From: Filosporella fistucella
Taxonomy: Eukaryota > Ascomycota > Leotiomycetes > Helotiales
Length of the DNA: 64,000 bases
Direction of reading: 5' to 3'
NCBI GenBank assembly: GCA_030077755.1
Contig: JAQJZZ010000013.1
Coordinates: forward strand, 992,001-1,056,000
The notes below the pieces were generated by a model, which saw only the letters and a list, made by a program, of their open reading frames with translations, did not search any database and was not told the origin of the DNA. This document shows positions 1-11,171 of the stretch, one piece after another. The first letter of the stretch is position 1. Each line of letters starts with the position of its first letter. The translations under genes were made by a program, and so were the position numbers.

Positions 1-475
1 CAAGATAAGCTTAATCGGTATGAAAGGAGATCTATCTGTGATTCGGGCGTTGTGCTTCATACTGTCCGTGTACGAAAATTCGCTGAATTTTTTGATGTCG
101 AAATGGCGAAACAAGTCTCTGAGGTACTTGTGGATATTCTTGAGTCTCTGTCCTTCATATGGTAGCATGCCAATATCAAGTTGGGTTGTCCCGTCTACAA
201 GAAAAGTTAGCTCACAGAAAGAGGTAGAGCAGGCAGGTTGAACCTTTGGCAACCTGCTTCAGACTCCATGCTTCGAAAATCTTATCACAGTATGCGATAT
301 CATTCCTCCTATCTTCAAGTCGTTTCGTCATCGTCTCGGGTATCGCGTCAGTTTCGGCTTGTGTAGGTGGGACGAATTGGGTAAGGTGAAGGCACTCCAT
401 TGCTGTTCCCGGAGGTAATAGAGGTGCCACCTCCTCGACGATTCGGAACGAAGGCTTGTATGTACTCCTACTCAT
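1..475 (-). CDS. Partial hypothetical protein, two exons, runs off the left edge
   Basis: The ATG is at 475 (complement). Exon 1 runs 475-244, a 49-bp intron (195-243, donor GTTCAA, branch GCTAAC, acceptor TTGTAG) follows, and exon 2 stays open from 194 to the window edge. Joining the exons restores a single frame: residues ...SLKQVAK continue as DGTTQLDIGMLPYEG and on through LKNIHKYLRDLFRHFDIKKF. The visible part is about 142 residues, hydrophilic, without signal peptide or membrane segment. I do not recognise the family. The donor is weak, so the intron is an inference supported by the clean frame on both sides. Exon 1 alone would read into a stop inside the intron. Confidence 0.55.
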
Positions 476-1963
476 GTTATCAGCTATTCCGTCTGCTCAA
501 AGTTGCTCCGTGAAGCTTGCATTGTGTTCACACTGTGCAACCGTGAGTTTCAGTTTTATTGAAGAAGAGAGGTTCAAGTAACTCTGAGCCGTTACTGCGT
601 TGGAAACATGTCAAGCTTGACGGGAGACAGTTGATTTGAAGTCTCCACTATCAATTGAAAGTCGTAGGCCGAAGAAGGAACCGAGTGGTTTGTTAGTTGA
701 CGATTGCGTTGGGACACACGAAGACAACGTTTGGGTGTAGCAAGGTAGAAATGTCACTGAGGTCAAATATTTGATGATGAGCAAGCTTCAAGTGATACGT
801 TATCACTGTTGTTCTTGGAAGCCGTAAGCCTGGCAAGTGGTCGAGTGGGACGAAGTTGATGCAGGCGTCTGGGGCTCCCGACGCCTGGGTGTACTAGGGC
901 TAAAGGGTGATCAAAGTCAAAGTATCTGCTGATGCGAGAGATGAGAGAGGCGCCGAAATTTCTCAAATCGAGCTTTGCAAGTGATAGAAAGTCGCTCAGT
1001 CGTCAGAATCGATACTTCCAGACCTTTCTTGCGTTAGTACTATCCGTCAACAAGAGCCATCCACGTCCTGATATCTTTGGTTTTGTTTCCACGATGTGAG
1101 AGCTGGGATTGGCGTCAGAGGTTCTCATAATGAGCAGCTAAAAGTTATGACTGATCGCTAGCTCGAGAGAACCCCTCGAGAGAACCCGACTTGCGGCATT
1201 ATTATCTGTCGTTATTTCTTGCGAGAATGCTCAAATCACGTCCTGACATTTCAAGTGCTGGTTCTCACATTGAAGATATTATTTCGATGCACAACCATCA
1301 CGGAGACGATAGAACATAAGTCATTAAAGAGTAATACCTATATACCGTGAGTGCTAATCATGGTTATGACATGCTATTAGTGAAACCGCGCCAGATTTGG
1401 ATTCCGAGATCCATTGCCCCAAGTCACCCACATTGCAACCACAACACTTCGAAGTTATGAGCGAACGACGACGAAGAGTGACAAGCCCACGGATCTATAA
1501 ACTTTCAATGATGGCTAATTTCTGTTCTTGGGTTTACTCGTGGGGAATTTCACATATCGGGACAACATGGCAGTGAATCAAAATCATCCAAATGTGCTCC
1601 ATGACTACGTTTTTGGCATCAAGATCTTTGAAAAGCTCTGGAAACATGTTCGAACAACCAAGCCAAGTATCTTCGGAAGTTTCAAAAGCACTATACTGCA
1701 CGGTCTTGCGAAGCAGCAGTAATTTCTCCAGAAATTATCATGAACTGTGCAGTTTCGCTCCTGAGACTTACTGAATCTACTCCTAGGCAACAGAAAACAA
1801 TGATCTTCTCCACGGGGCAGGCATACCCCCCAGCAGAAGCACATCGTGGGAGAAGGAAGAGGGTTACAAGAATCCTACTCCCACTGGGAAGAAACAACGG
1901 ACGAACAAGTCGGTGGACGAAACAAGCAGCAATACAAAACGGAGGTTGCTCGACCCAACGGAC
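476..1963. other. Intergenic, no gene recognised
   Basis: Only short unsupported frames are seen on both strands. An open frame without ATG leads from about 1787 into the homeobox-like gene, so a 5' exon of that gene may lie in the right part of this stretch. Confidence 0.5.
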
Positions 1964-2510
1964 ATGGAAACTATGCCTCTCGAAACTCTCGAGTTCTTCT
2001 TCCAACAAATCCCAGAACCCAGCTGGATCAGGAGGCAAAAACAAGCCGAATATTTTGGAGTGGAATTCAAATGCATCGATGAATGGTACACTAAGGGGCG
2101 AGTGAGGCGTGACAGAGAGGTGAATTCTTCGGCTATTGGGTTGAACAAGAGCACGGCAGTGGGTGTTGTCCCAAATGACATACCACCTTTTAAAGTTCCA
2201 CCATCTAGTCCAAGTCTACCTCGATCTAGGTCCCGGGCACAATATCACGATACGCCCTCCATTAATACCTCGATCACTACGCCAGACACTTATAAATTTA
2301 GTAACTATCGATGTACGAAAGATACGGAATGCCCGAAACCAGAGAAAGAAGCATACTGCCTGTGGGTTCGGCACGAAACGGAAACCAATGGCCACTGGCC
2401 ACAACACTTGTACATCTGCCTACTCTGCTGCATCCGACTGTCCAAAGACCATGCAGGTGAGGACGCCTTTCTTTGCGATATATGTTTGGTTGAATTTGGC
2501 AGCCTCAATG

Positions 2511-2834
2511 GAATCTGTTGTGCTATAGCCTAGGATTGCAGGGTAGGCACACCGTGGCTGTAGGGTAGGCACACGGTGCCATAGCGTACATACGCTAGAA
2601 CAGTGGCTGTCACAGCCTGAAGCAGTGGTAACCACAGGCTGGAACAGTGGCTGCCACAGGCTTAGTAGCCTGAAACTATAGCGTACGGGAGCCTATAGCC
2701 ACAGGGTGTGCAGGCCTGTAGTCACAGCCTGAATCAGTATATATAGCACTGTATTTGCCCTCCATAGAATAAGGAATTAAAGTCAATTGTCCACTGTACT
2801 ACACCTTATATTATTACCCCACCACAACAGAATC
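2511..2834. mobile_element. Solo LTR (314 bp) with 5-bp target-site duplication
   Basis: The element spans 2516-2829. It starts TGTTGTG and ends CACAACA, a perfect 7-bp inverted terminus with the TG...CA ends of LTRs. It is flanked by GAATC at 2511-2515 and at 2830-2834. Inside are a TATATATAGC box near the right end and an AATAAGGAATTAAA A-rich signal, as expected for U3/R. No internal gag/pol lies next to it, so it is a solo LTR left by LTR-LTR recombination, or less likely a short TRIM/MITE-like element. Confidence 0.85.
2599..2665. repeat. Three tandem ~22-bp repeats inside the LTR
   Basis: Three consecutive copies share GAACAGTGGCTG.CACAGCCT-like sequence (agaacagtggctgtcacagc, gaagcagtggtaaccacagg, ggaacagtggctgccacagg). 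Each has an internal dyad (GTGGCTGCCAC, GTGGTAACCAC). Confidence 0.6.
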
Positions 2835-3626
2835 GTACGTCATATCTTGGTTGAGTGCGAACCAGGAACTGTTGCCCAATCAAAGTCCATCGTATATACA
2901 TGGAAAAGGAAAAAGCAATTTGATTCACATCTAATATCGAATCACCCAAGCAAGGACAAGCTCATTGTGAAGAACTCTCGTCACAATGGTGCAATCTATG
3001 GGCAATGCTCGTTTTGCAAGGCTGAATTAGAAGACGCTGAATCTCAGGATCATTCTTGCCGAGGGATAACAACATGGCAAAAAGGTCAAGATCTGGAAGC
3101 CTTCTTCACACAGGGTGGTACGAAGACTCTTAAAGATCTAGACAAGAGTTGGAGATTCGATCTGGACAATAACGACGCCAAATGGCCCAAGCACTGCAAA
3201 TATGGTTGCGCTCTCACACCAGGCCAATTCGATAAGTGGGAGTCCCGTGAAAACCACTATGCCGAGGAACATTTCGGATTTAAAATGCCCTCGCAGTCTG
3301 TAAAGCGGAGCTTCGACCAAGCCAGCTTCAATGATAATGGGACTGAAATGGATAACAATGAGTCCGTGGCAGAGAGCCAAAGTCAGCATGACCGTATGAG
3401 CGTCAGCCAGCGAAGTACGAGTCAAAGAGTTCAAAAGAGAGGTCGCAGGCAGAAAGGTGCCTCACAACGAGATTCTTCTTCTGCTGGTCAGCAAGACGCA
3501 AAAGACGAAGGAGGCGCGGAGATGACCACAGCCGTTGCCAGAGAACAAGGGTATGGTCCACCGGACTTGCAAGGCCTAGGAGTACATCTTCAAGGAGACC
3601 CAGTCATACTGCCCCCAGCGACCTGA

Positions 3627-6027
3627 GCACCAGTCGTGTACCAAAGGAACGTTTCAACAAGCCATGCCTGATCGTTGGTTTTACCTCCGGCCCAGCTTCT
3701 GGTGCCGCAAATGTACAGATTTGCTGTATATCTGCGATACACATGGCCCTTCTGCCAGGGGTTTCTCTGGTGAAGCATTGATTCTACAATGACTCGATTT
3801 CCTTCCGGGGCGGATACTCGACAGCACAGAGTGGCCATAAAATCACAACTGCGACGAACAGAACCAGACGTCGTATATTTGGCTCGGATCTTCGTTTCCA
3901 AGAACGTTTTGGTGATTTCAATCGACCACCGAGGTGGGAGCCCGATTGATGAACAATGATTGTCGTATTTCTAATTGATTGACGAGCATCAGGCAAGAGG
4001 ATAGTGTGCCTTCTGTTGCTTTTTAAGCTGTATTTCATCATTTGCTCAGCAGGGCAAAACGATCGATGAGTACTACTGAAGTCCCTTCTGTTGCGGCGAA
4101 GAAGGCACTGGAGCTTTCAATCAAGAACCTGGCAAAACACAGCAATGGTGCGCGACAGAATGGCTGTGGCAGGTTGTTGGCGAACTCGAGGGAAGGACGT
4201 TACAACCCGGATATAAGAAGCCTGTTGCACGGTTGAGCCTCAGTGTGGTTACTTCCAATAGCCATTTTGGTGCTCTATTTGGATTGTATTATATGATATA
4301 ACATCATTTCAGGATGTAGCACATGCCCTATCAGTTCCATAGCCTGTATTCTTGGGGTGTTTAGTCTCTCTTTCAGCATGTGAAAGCCATCCTCAGAGCC
4401 TTCACAGTCTGTACTTTTAGGGTATTTCGCCAACCACAGGCAGCGCATAGAGGGATGTACTTTTACACCCTAACAAACGTGCCGAAGCCCTGAAAATACA
4501 GGCTTTGTACCCTGCATGCGGGTCTGTGGGCGATGCAAGAATAAGCTCTCTCCACCCTGAAAATACAGGTTATGGACCCTGTAACGAATGTACCACGCAC
4601 ATCAGAATATGCTGGTGGATAGTATAGTATACGAATATAATTTGACATATTACACAAATGAAACGCAGTTCTTGATAGCAGATTATCAGGTGCTAAGAAG
4701 TATTATTTATCATACATCCTACGACTAATGATGGAGGCACGAACGTATTTGCACGATCTTAATACATTCACGCCCTGCCGTGAATTTCACATCATTATTT
4801 ATTCTTAGTCCACATCGTAGAACTTATTTGTGTTATAAGCACATAAAATGGTTCGGTTTGGGACGCCATTGCTGCGTTATTAGGTAGTTCCAATGGAGGG
4901 TTGATATCATGATATGATACACAATGCTCACTTTGAGACTATGCTGTCGCAAATTCTGTGGGATAACTTCCAATAGATTATAAAAACAGGAAGTATTATT
5001 CGAACCAGTTTCAAGTCGAATGAGTAGCAATTCGAGGAGGGAGGGCGTGAGAAGGTCAATAATTCTCAGCTTGAAAAAAGTGGCCATACGCAAGAGCAAT
5101 ATTTCTAAATGGTAGCTATCTAAAGGAACAACAGGTGTGATAATTATCATATCAATTTTCGAAACTTATTGATTTAGCTACCTATATCAAGAGCAATGGA
5201 ACTCTTGAATAGGATGTTCTCAGTTGCGGCAAAACGAGTCCATATCGGGAAGAAAATTTCCATATCGGAAATTGAAGAATGCAGGTAGCCATTAAACTAT
5301 AACTCCTCCCAGTACACAATCAATCAATCGGCTTTATCATCAACATCCATCTCATCATACCCATATCCTTGATATCAGCTCTTCCACTCCCTTCCTCTCG
5401 CCAAATAAGGGGCAACCCCACTACCCTCGCGTAAACACCTCGCTCTTGGCAAAAAATGAGCGAGAATGAGTCATTCTCACTCACGCCGATCTTGTTCCCA
5501 AAACAGCATGCCGAGCTGCGCCAACCCTGCAACGGCGCACTTCGACTCATTCTGACATGCATGCTGCCGTTCAGTTCGTTAGTACGAGGATTGAGGGGTT
5601 TAATGGGAGGTTTTGAGGTTAATGTCAAGAATGAGGGAGGTTAACGGTGATACGTGATGGATACGGTACGAGGGGATTGAGGTATCAATTCGACTCATTG
5701 TGAGGAAGGATGAAGCATTGAGGGGTAAGTAAGTAAGTGAGATAGAGGTAAAGACTGTAGTATATATATTTCCATAAAATAGAATAAATGAAATCATGAA
5801 ATCCCAAAATCAAATTACAATAAGAAAATCCATCAATGTAAGAACCCAATTCCTTCTCCCTAGAATATAAAAGAAGCATATGAAGAAGAAAATTTTGCCG
5901 AAATGATATATTCTCTGACTCAACAACCGACATCGTCTGATCACACACTTCTCTTCTCCTCCCTCTCGTCTTGATATTCTGCTTTTCGATATACTAACAA
6001 CCATACGCAAGAGAAAGCAGAATCGAA
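3627..6027. other. Intergenic, AT-rich, with a degenerate repeat patch
   Basis: No supported gene. At 4341-4571 four related 17-18 bp copies occur (reported separately). The part 5300-5800 has only short frames. A conventional 3' UTR for the bZIP gene is expected just left of 6028. Confidence 0.5.
4341..4571. repeat. Four degenerate copies of an AGCCTGTATTTTCAGGG-like motif
   Basis: Two copies read AGCCTGTATTCTTGGGG (4341-4357) and AGTCTGTACTTTTAGGG (4406-4422). Two are inverted: CCCTGAAAATACAGGCT (4488-4504) and CCCTGAAAATACAGGTT (4555-4571). Spacing is 65-82 bp. The arrangement could fold into a long imperfect hairpin, as in a decayed MITE. Confidence 0.55.
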
Positions 6028-6906
6028 TCATTTCCGAACTAAACTCCTCAGAACTTCTACCTCGGCTTCTAGTCTTGCAACTTTCAGCTTCAGTTCGTCT
6101 CTTTCGGACTCGGTTTCCTTCAGGGTAGTCTCGAGACCAGCTACTTGATCGACGCGGCGTTGCCGATAGCGTCGCGCAGCAAGAGTGTTCAGAGTACGTT
6201 TCTTGACTTTGGAAGGATTAGTGTTGGACGAGCCTTGGGTGGAGGACTGAGGTGAGCTTTTCTGAGATGAAGGAGAATCGATGGTGGTTTTGTTCATTAT
6301 TGGCTCAGCGAAGAATATATCGTTCTGGAGATGAGAGTCTATGGCTGCGTAAGTATAATTATTGAATGGAGTAATAGAGGTAGTACCTTCTAAAGATCCC
6401 AACTCCGGGGACCCATTAGCTGTAGAAGAAGAAGAGATCGATCGAGGTTGAGAAACCATGTTGCTGCTCCCAAGATGCTGCATGCTGGGAGCACGAAAAG
6501 GGTCCATGGTGCCCATAAATAGAGAAGAAGAAGAAGAAGTGTGACTCGGCATAAGATCATTAATAAACGGATTCGAAGCGCTCATTCCCAAATCAAACCA
6601 GTCACCGGTCCCAGAAGTCCCAGACCAGTTTTCCGTCCCTAAAAGTGGCAAAGAAACATTCGCATCCGGCACATCCAATAAATCCTGTAAATTCGCGATC
6701 CCAAACTCCGAGTGCTGCAAAAGTGAAGAACAATCCGATGTGTCTAAAGGAAGAGCAGCCCAATCGACAGGCTGCTCGTAGAGAAAAGTATCTTGGTGGT
6801 GAAAATTATGGAGGGTGGTGGAGGTTGTCTCGTTGGCTGCAACGGAAGATTGGAGCCTCGAGTTGTCTGATTGCTGCTGCTGCGGATGATCCTGCTGCTG
6901 CCATTG
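6028..6906 (-). CDS. bZIP transcription factor, GCN4/MBZ1-like (C-terminal exon)
   Basis: A DNA-binding transcription factor. The C-terminus carries a basic region (KKRTLNTLAARRYRQRR) followed by a leucine zipper with heptad Leu/Val (VAGLETTLKE...LKLKVARLEAEVEVLRSLV), ending 3 residues before the stop. The body is Ser/Pro/Gln-rich, typical of an activation region, and begins in a Gln-rich stretch (CAA/CAG runs around 6870-6906). The frame is open from 6906, where a CAG acceptor (6907-6908) is available, and a TAG lies about 10 bases upstream. No ATG exists in frame until the residue before SASNPF, so an upstream start exon is required but was not located. Fungal GCN4-type bZIPs act in amino-acid control, conidiation and stress. 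The family is clear; the start is not. Confidence 0.8.
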   Translation of the reverse strand, partial: QWQQQDHPQQQQSDNSRLQSSVAANETTSTTLHNFHHQDTFLYEQPVDWAALPLDTSDCSSLLQHSEFGIANLQDLLDVPDANVSLPLLGTENWSGTSGTGDWFDLGMSASNPFINDLMPSHTSSSSSLFMGTMDPFRAPSMQHLGSSNMVSQPRSISSSSTANGSPELGSLEGTTSITPFNNYTYAAIDSHLQNDIFFAEPIMNKTTIDSPSSQKSSPQSSTQGSSNTNPSKVKKRTLNTLAARRYRQRRVDQVAGLETTLKETESERDELKLKVARLEAEVEVLRSLVRK

Positions 6907-8061
6907 CTGTATCGTATGCTACGGGCCCTGTGACCCGTGAGCGTTCCTTCAATGTATCTTAGGTGAAGAAGTGCTGCAAAATATTGCAGAGGAAGGTTGA
7001 AAATCAAAGAGAAGGTTTGAGGGAACGGAAAGGCTATTTATGGTGTCTGGGTGTGTCGAGTATCCCGATGGCTGTGCTGCGAGATGTGGGTAGTGCAGAT
7101 GAAGTCAGTGACAGGGGTGGTGAGTATGTAAGCACTTGAAGTCAGCTTGGCCGGGAAAGCGAATTGGGTTAGCCCAAATGATCTTCTCCCCTCCCTCCAG
7201 AGCAAATATAACGGCAGATCTCGTCGAGCTTAACGATTGAATTCTAGTTAGATTATCCTCGAAGCAGATGTTTAATCGCATCATCAAATGAAGGAAGTCA
7301 AATATCTTGTTGAATCAAGCTTCTAGGTCATGTGACACAGATTATGCAGAGACGATTGTAACAGCCGGTGAAGTTGACAGCAAGCACTGCAATTCGCAGA
7401 GTTAATACATCATATTTGAAGACATGTCTTCCCGAAAAATCCAAATGTAAATTTAACAATAAGCTAATTGATAGACAGAGTTTCACACCACAGGGTAAGG
7501 ACTAGAACTCCTTAGCACTAATGGACATCCAACCAGACATCATCCACACCATATCACTTTCCGTTCCAAATCATTACTACTTTCCGAACTCCAAGCAGTA
7601 AATTTTTCGGGTTTCAGGTCTGCAGCACAACCCGAGCTTGGATCTCTGGTGCTTTAGTATCGCCCCTCACCAATGTTCGGCCAGAAGGAATCACAGTGAA
7701 GGGACAGTATTCGAGCACTAGTCAACCCGTACAACAGTCATCCTCCGAATTCCGGCACTTACTTTCACATCTCTGTTCGATTATTTCTCTGCGATTTGCT
7801 TTGAACCCGGGAGAGGGGCAGAAGTATCACCTGCGAACGGTGTCCGAATTGACCAAAAGAACCAAACTCCTTGTTCGGTCGATGCTAGAAAGTGACAGTC
7901 CATGGTTGAGAAGCACTCAAAGCCCATCATACCGGCCAGAGGCTCCGAGACATCCTTGTTGAGTATTCAAGGGCATGATTCCCGGCGGTTTGTGGATAAT
8001 ATTCATCGCCCAGAACTAAACATAACATAGAACTGGTGTCCTGTTTCGATTTGGCAAGATG
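6907..8061. other. Intergenic/5' region of the bZIP gene
   Basis: It holds the missing 5' exon or leader of the bZIP gene. A TATA-like ATAAATAG lies at about 7035 (complement). Other frames are short and not convincing. Confidence 0.4.
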
Positions 8062-10248
8062 TTACTTGTTGGTTGGAATTCGCCCATCGAGACCCCTATT
8101 GACGGCCCCAAGAAGAATCGACCTCAGATGCATAGCAAAACTCTTCGCGTCATCGTCTTTTTTAAGATCTTTGAATGTCTTTTTATCGATGAACTGCGAG
8201 ACCATTAGTTTCGTGTCAACGATTAAAATGTCACATGACAGCTGTCTAGTATGGAAATGATTGCGACTTACATCGCGAATACCATATTTGCTTTTGATCT
8301 GATCATCCAGATATTCCAGGTATATGGCAGCTTCTTGATCATCTCCTACTTGCAAGAACTGAATTCCAATTTGATTGTTAGGTGCGAGCATCGTATCCAG
8401 TTCTTTGCCTATCTTGACCAAAAATTCTTCTAGCTCATCTGCATCGTCAGCCTTGCCATCCGTCAACACGATGATGTTGAGCGGTTTTGGCTTCACTGTC
8501 TGGAGGCTTCTGGCCATTTCCTGATGGTATTTGCGGTACCGAGCCATATAAGGACCGAGTATGTCAGAGAGAGCAGGTTCCAAATATGTCCCTCCAACGC
8601 TTTGTTCAAGGTTGACTTCGGTCAAAAGATTGAGCACTTCTTGGCCACTGGTAATATTCGTTCTATTGAGTCCCGTTGATATCATGAAGTGAATGTCAAT
8701 TCCGTCTTTGTCATGCTGTGCTGCAATTCCTGCAATATACTGGAGGCTCCTGATCATTACATCCCATCTGCTCAAAGATTTTTCCGTGTGTGGTTCCGAT
8801 GAATCCGCAGGTGCTTGCATTGAGCCCGAGTCATCGATCAGAATCTTTGTGTCAAACAAACTCAATTGCTTAAAGCCCGCATCCCTGTCTCCTGCACCGG
8901 AATCGATACCTGGAACAAGGAGTGTACTTGTGGACTTTCTCGACGGGTTTGGTAGAGGAATCGGCGTTTGATCCAGGTTAAGCTGTCTTCTGATCATTTT
9001 GACGATCTCCGTAATCGTATGCCGCGATTCGGTGCCACTTGGGAATTTTACCATTGAACGGTGATCACCATCAATCTCGATAGGTGCAAGCATGTTATCA
9101 AAAGGCAGGGTAGCAGACGTTCGTGTGGTCTGAAGAAGCATTAGCGAAAGTCTACACCTCCAAATTCAATATCATACCACTTTTGAAGGCCCGTCTTTCT
9201 CCTTTTCAATGAAGACCAGAGGTTCTATCTTTTCGTCATTAAAAATATGGTTGAGTGCCATTGTAAGCCTTGGGAGATCCTTCGAAGAAGTCTTCAAATC
9301 ATCCATGAAGCTCGTGCTCATCCGGGTTAGGCCGCTATAGAGACTTGTCACAGGAGCTATTAAGTCGGCGTTGCGGCTACCTTGAAAAGGCGTACCAAAG
9401 AAAGCAACTCCTTTGATCATATGCTGAATAAATTGGTATTCCGGTTTGTCAGCAGGCTTAGTAAGGGCGATTACAAGAGCCTAAAATGGGTGTAAGTCGT
9501 GATGTGATACTAACAATGGCTAATACTGACCTGGGCTACAACAATACCTCCGAGACTGTGGCAAGCAAAAAATATTGGCCTTGTACAGTTCTTCAATTAC
9601 TAGTCAGCCCTTGCTTTCAGTTCATTCTTTGGCGAAACTCACGTCGGGTCTGTCTGCTCGAATGTATTTGAGGATAGACTCTGCTGCAGACTGTATTGTC
9701 TTGGGTTTCCCTTTCGTGATCACTTTAGCATCGTAACCCAGTGTTGATATTCTCCCCCTAACGCCAAGGTTGAGGCATCGATCAGGGAACGAATCCTTTG
9801 GCCACATATGCTCTGTTTCTTCGTTCATCCAGGAAGTGAATGCATCGCCGCCTACGCCATGAACAAAGTAGATGCTATGCGCGGTCAGCAACTTGGAGGA
9901 TGCCCAAGAAAACCTGTCTTACTCAAATTGGGGGCTAGTATGCTCAGCCAAGACAATAGCACCTTTGAAAGTCCCGTCGATCTGTATTTTCGATTTTGTG
10001 CTTCCAGCAGCAGGCTGAAAGTCTTCATCATTCAAACCTAACGCTTTCTTGCGGAGAGAGGCTTTCACCCGTACAGTTGCACATTGGAAATTTCCTGCTG
10101 GATTTTGTGTATCCTGCAAAAGATCGTCAACGACTGTATCCGTGTTATTGATTCTCGTGTCAAAGAACCTCTTCACGTCGCCTTTGGTGGTATAGCGGGG
10201 CAGATTCCGCACAACAATCGCCGAAAGATTTGGCATTTTGGTTGACAT
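8062..10248 (-). CDS. SesB-like alpha/beta hydrolase fused to a von Willebrand A domain
   Basis: Five exons: 10248-9923, 9874-9643, 9590-9531, 9480-9178 and 9129-8062. Introns are 48-52 bp; the total is 1989 bp, 662 aa. The N-terminus (about 1-100, IVVRNLPRYTTKGDVKRFF) looks RRM-like. Residues about 110-345 are the serine-hydrolase fold found at the N-terminus of fungal NLR-like proteins: VHGVGG near 114, nucleophile in ACHSLGG (Ser198), GVAFFGTPFQG, and catalytic His in DGDHRSM (His330). A vWA domain follows with the MIDAS DxSxS (Asp406, Ser408, Ser410), GGTYLEPAL and VLTDGKADD, ending LLGAVNRGLDGR. In related proteins the hydrolase is usually followed by NACHT or NB-ARC; here a metal-dependent adhesion fold takes that place. 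A possible in-frame 78-bp intron in the last exon (GTAAGT near 8276) was not used. Probably cytosolic: no signal peptide or TM. Confidence 0.8.
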
Positions 10249-10437
10249 CCTAAAGAATTATGGTGATCAAACCGAGGCCAGAAGGCGGAGCAGGCCAAGC
10301 CCCTTTTGTAGATCCTGGGCGAGAACAAAGTAGGGCATTTGAGACTACAGCCCAGCCTCGGAGTCACACTTGTGCTGTCAGCCCCAATACGCTCACCGAG
10401 GTCCTATATTTTTATTGGGCTGCTCATATACACTGTC

Positions 10438-10790
10438 TCATTCAGCCGCCAGCTCGTCAAGCTGCTTGGAACGCAGGGCATCTTCGGTGATGCAGTTGTC
10501 AGAATCGGGGTATTCGAGAAACGAGGCAACAGACTTGCCACGACACATCTGCTGCCTGAACGGCTGACCATCAGGTGTATGTTTGTGGGGGCATGAATTG
10601 CCGTCCTGGTGTCACAGTGCAGGTGATGTCGCACAAGAAAAAACATGTTGGCGTCTTCGGCAAACCGAGGGATGATACGGTGTAGGAGCTGGAGAAGAGA
10701 TTGGCCGGCTTTGAGTACAGGCATACTGCACACTGAGGTGGATAGTTCCGTTGGAGCTTTGGCTGGAAGGTTCAAGCAGATGGCGGCCAT
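10438..10790 (-). CDS. Possible small two-exon gene, unknown function
   Basis: An ATG at 10790 opens a frame (MAAICLNLPAKAPTELSTSV...FFLVRHHLHC). A second frame from an acceptor CACCAG (exon start 10605) reads DGNSCPHKHTPDGQPF, later MCRGKSVASFLEYPDSDN, and ends SKQLDELAAE at a TGA (10438-10440). Both look coding, but I could not find a donor that joins them in phase, so either the structure is wrong or one frame is spurious. No known family. Confidence 0.3.
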
Positions 10791-11171
10791 CCAGAGTTAC
10801 CCACACCACTAGTTGGAATGGAATAGAAATGTACCTCCGCAGATAGGTAATCTGCCTAAGTCATTGCATGCCAGACACTCCGGTGGCCAAGATCTCGTCA
10901 CGTGCCAGATTATTTTGCCCCGCGCGGAGCCTCCAAAAATGCCTGTGGAAATGTCAGAGCATAGCCATAGCTAGCTCCTATTCCCAACAAGCGCCCCACA
11001 GTAAACCTGATCTCCGTTCATGTTTGTTTTGATACTCAAACGCGCGTCCAGCAGTGCCATCTTGGACAGATATATGATGCAATACTCCTCTGGTCGACGA
11101 AGAAGTTTATAGGGAGAAATGTGAGTCATCTAAAACAATCAACTTTTGCTCCTCCCAAACCTTGAAAAGGC
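10791..11171. other. Intergenic, promoter of the downstream esterase
   Basis: No frame of note. This is the divergent spacer before the hydrolase ATG at 11172. Confidence 0.4.

Larger units (their letters stand above)
1964..3626 (+). pseudogene. Homeobox-like/C2H2 zinc-finger gene split by a solo LTR
   Basis: The first in-frame ATG is at 1964 (METMPLETLEFFFQ). Residues LETLEFFFQQIPEPSW to WYTKGRVRRDRE resemble a divergent homeodomain with a helix-3-like end; the usual WFxNxR is WYTKGR here. Further on there are Cys/His clusters: CLLC and CDIC before the insertion, then CSFC, HCKYGC and a HYAEEH segment after it. This fits fungal homeobox plus C2H2 regulators. The 5' half ends at a TAG (2531-2533) supplied by the LTR. 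Removing the LTR and one target duplicate (2516-2834) joins the halves exactly in frame (SLNGI then VRHILVECEP), about 450 codons from 1964. The low-complexity Ser/Gln C-terminus ends at 3626, though a further exon cannot be excluded. As it stands the gene is interrupted; splicing out of the LTR is not evident. Confidence 0.7.

Noticed and set aside
2787..3626. The downstream half of the homeobox-like gene as an independent gene
   Set aside because: Its frame begins inside the LTR without ATG, and removing the LTR joins it exactly to the upstream half.
8199..8276. In-frame 78-bp GTAAGT...GCAG intron in the vWA exon
   Set aside because: The frame is open through it and both versions give a plausible end; left unspliced for lack of evidence.
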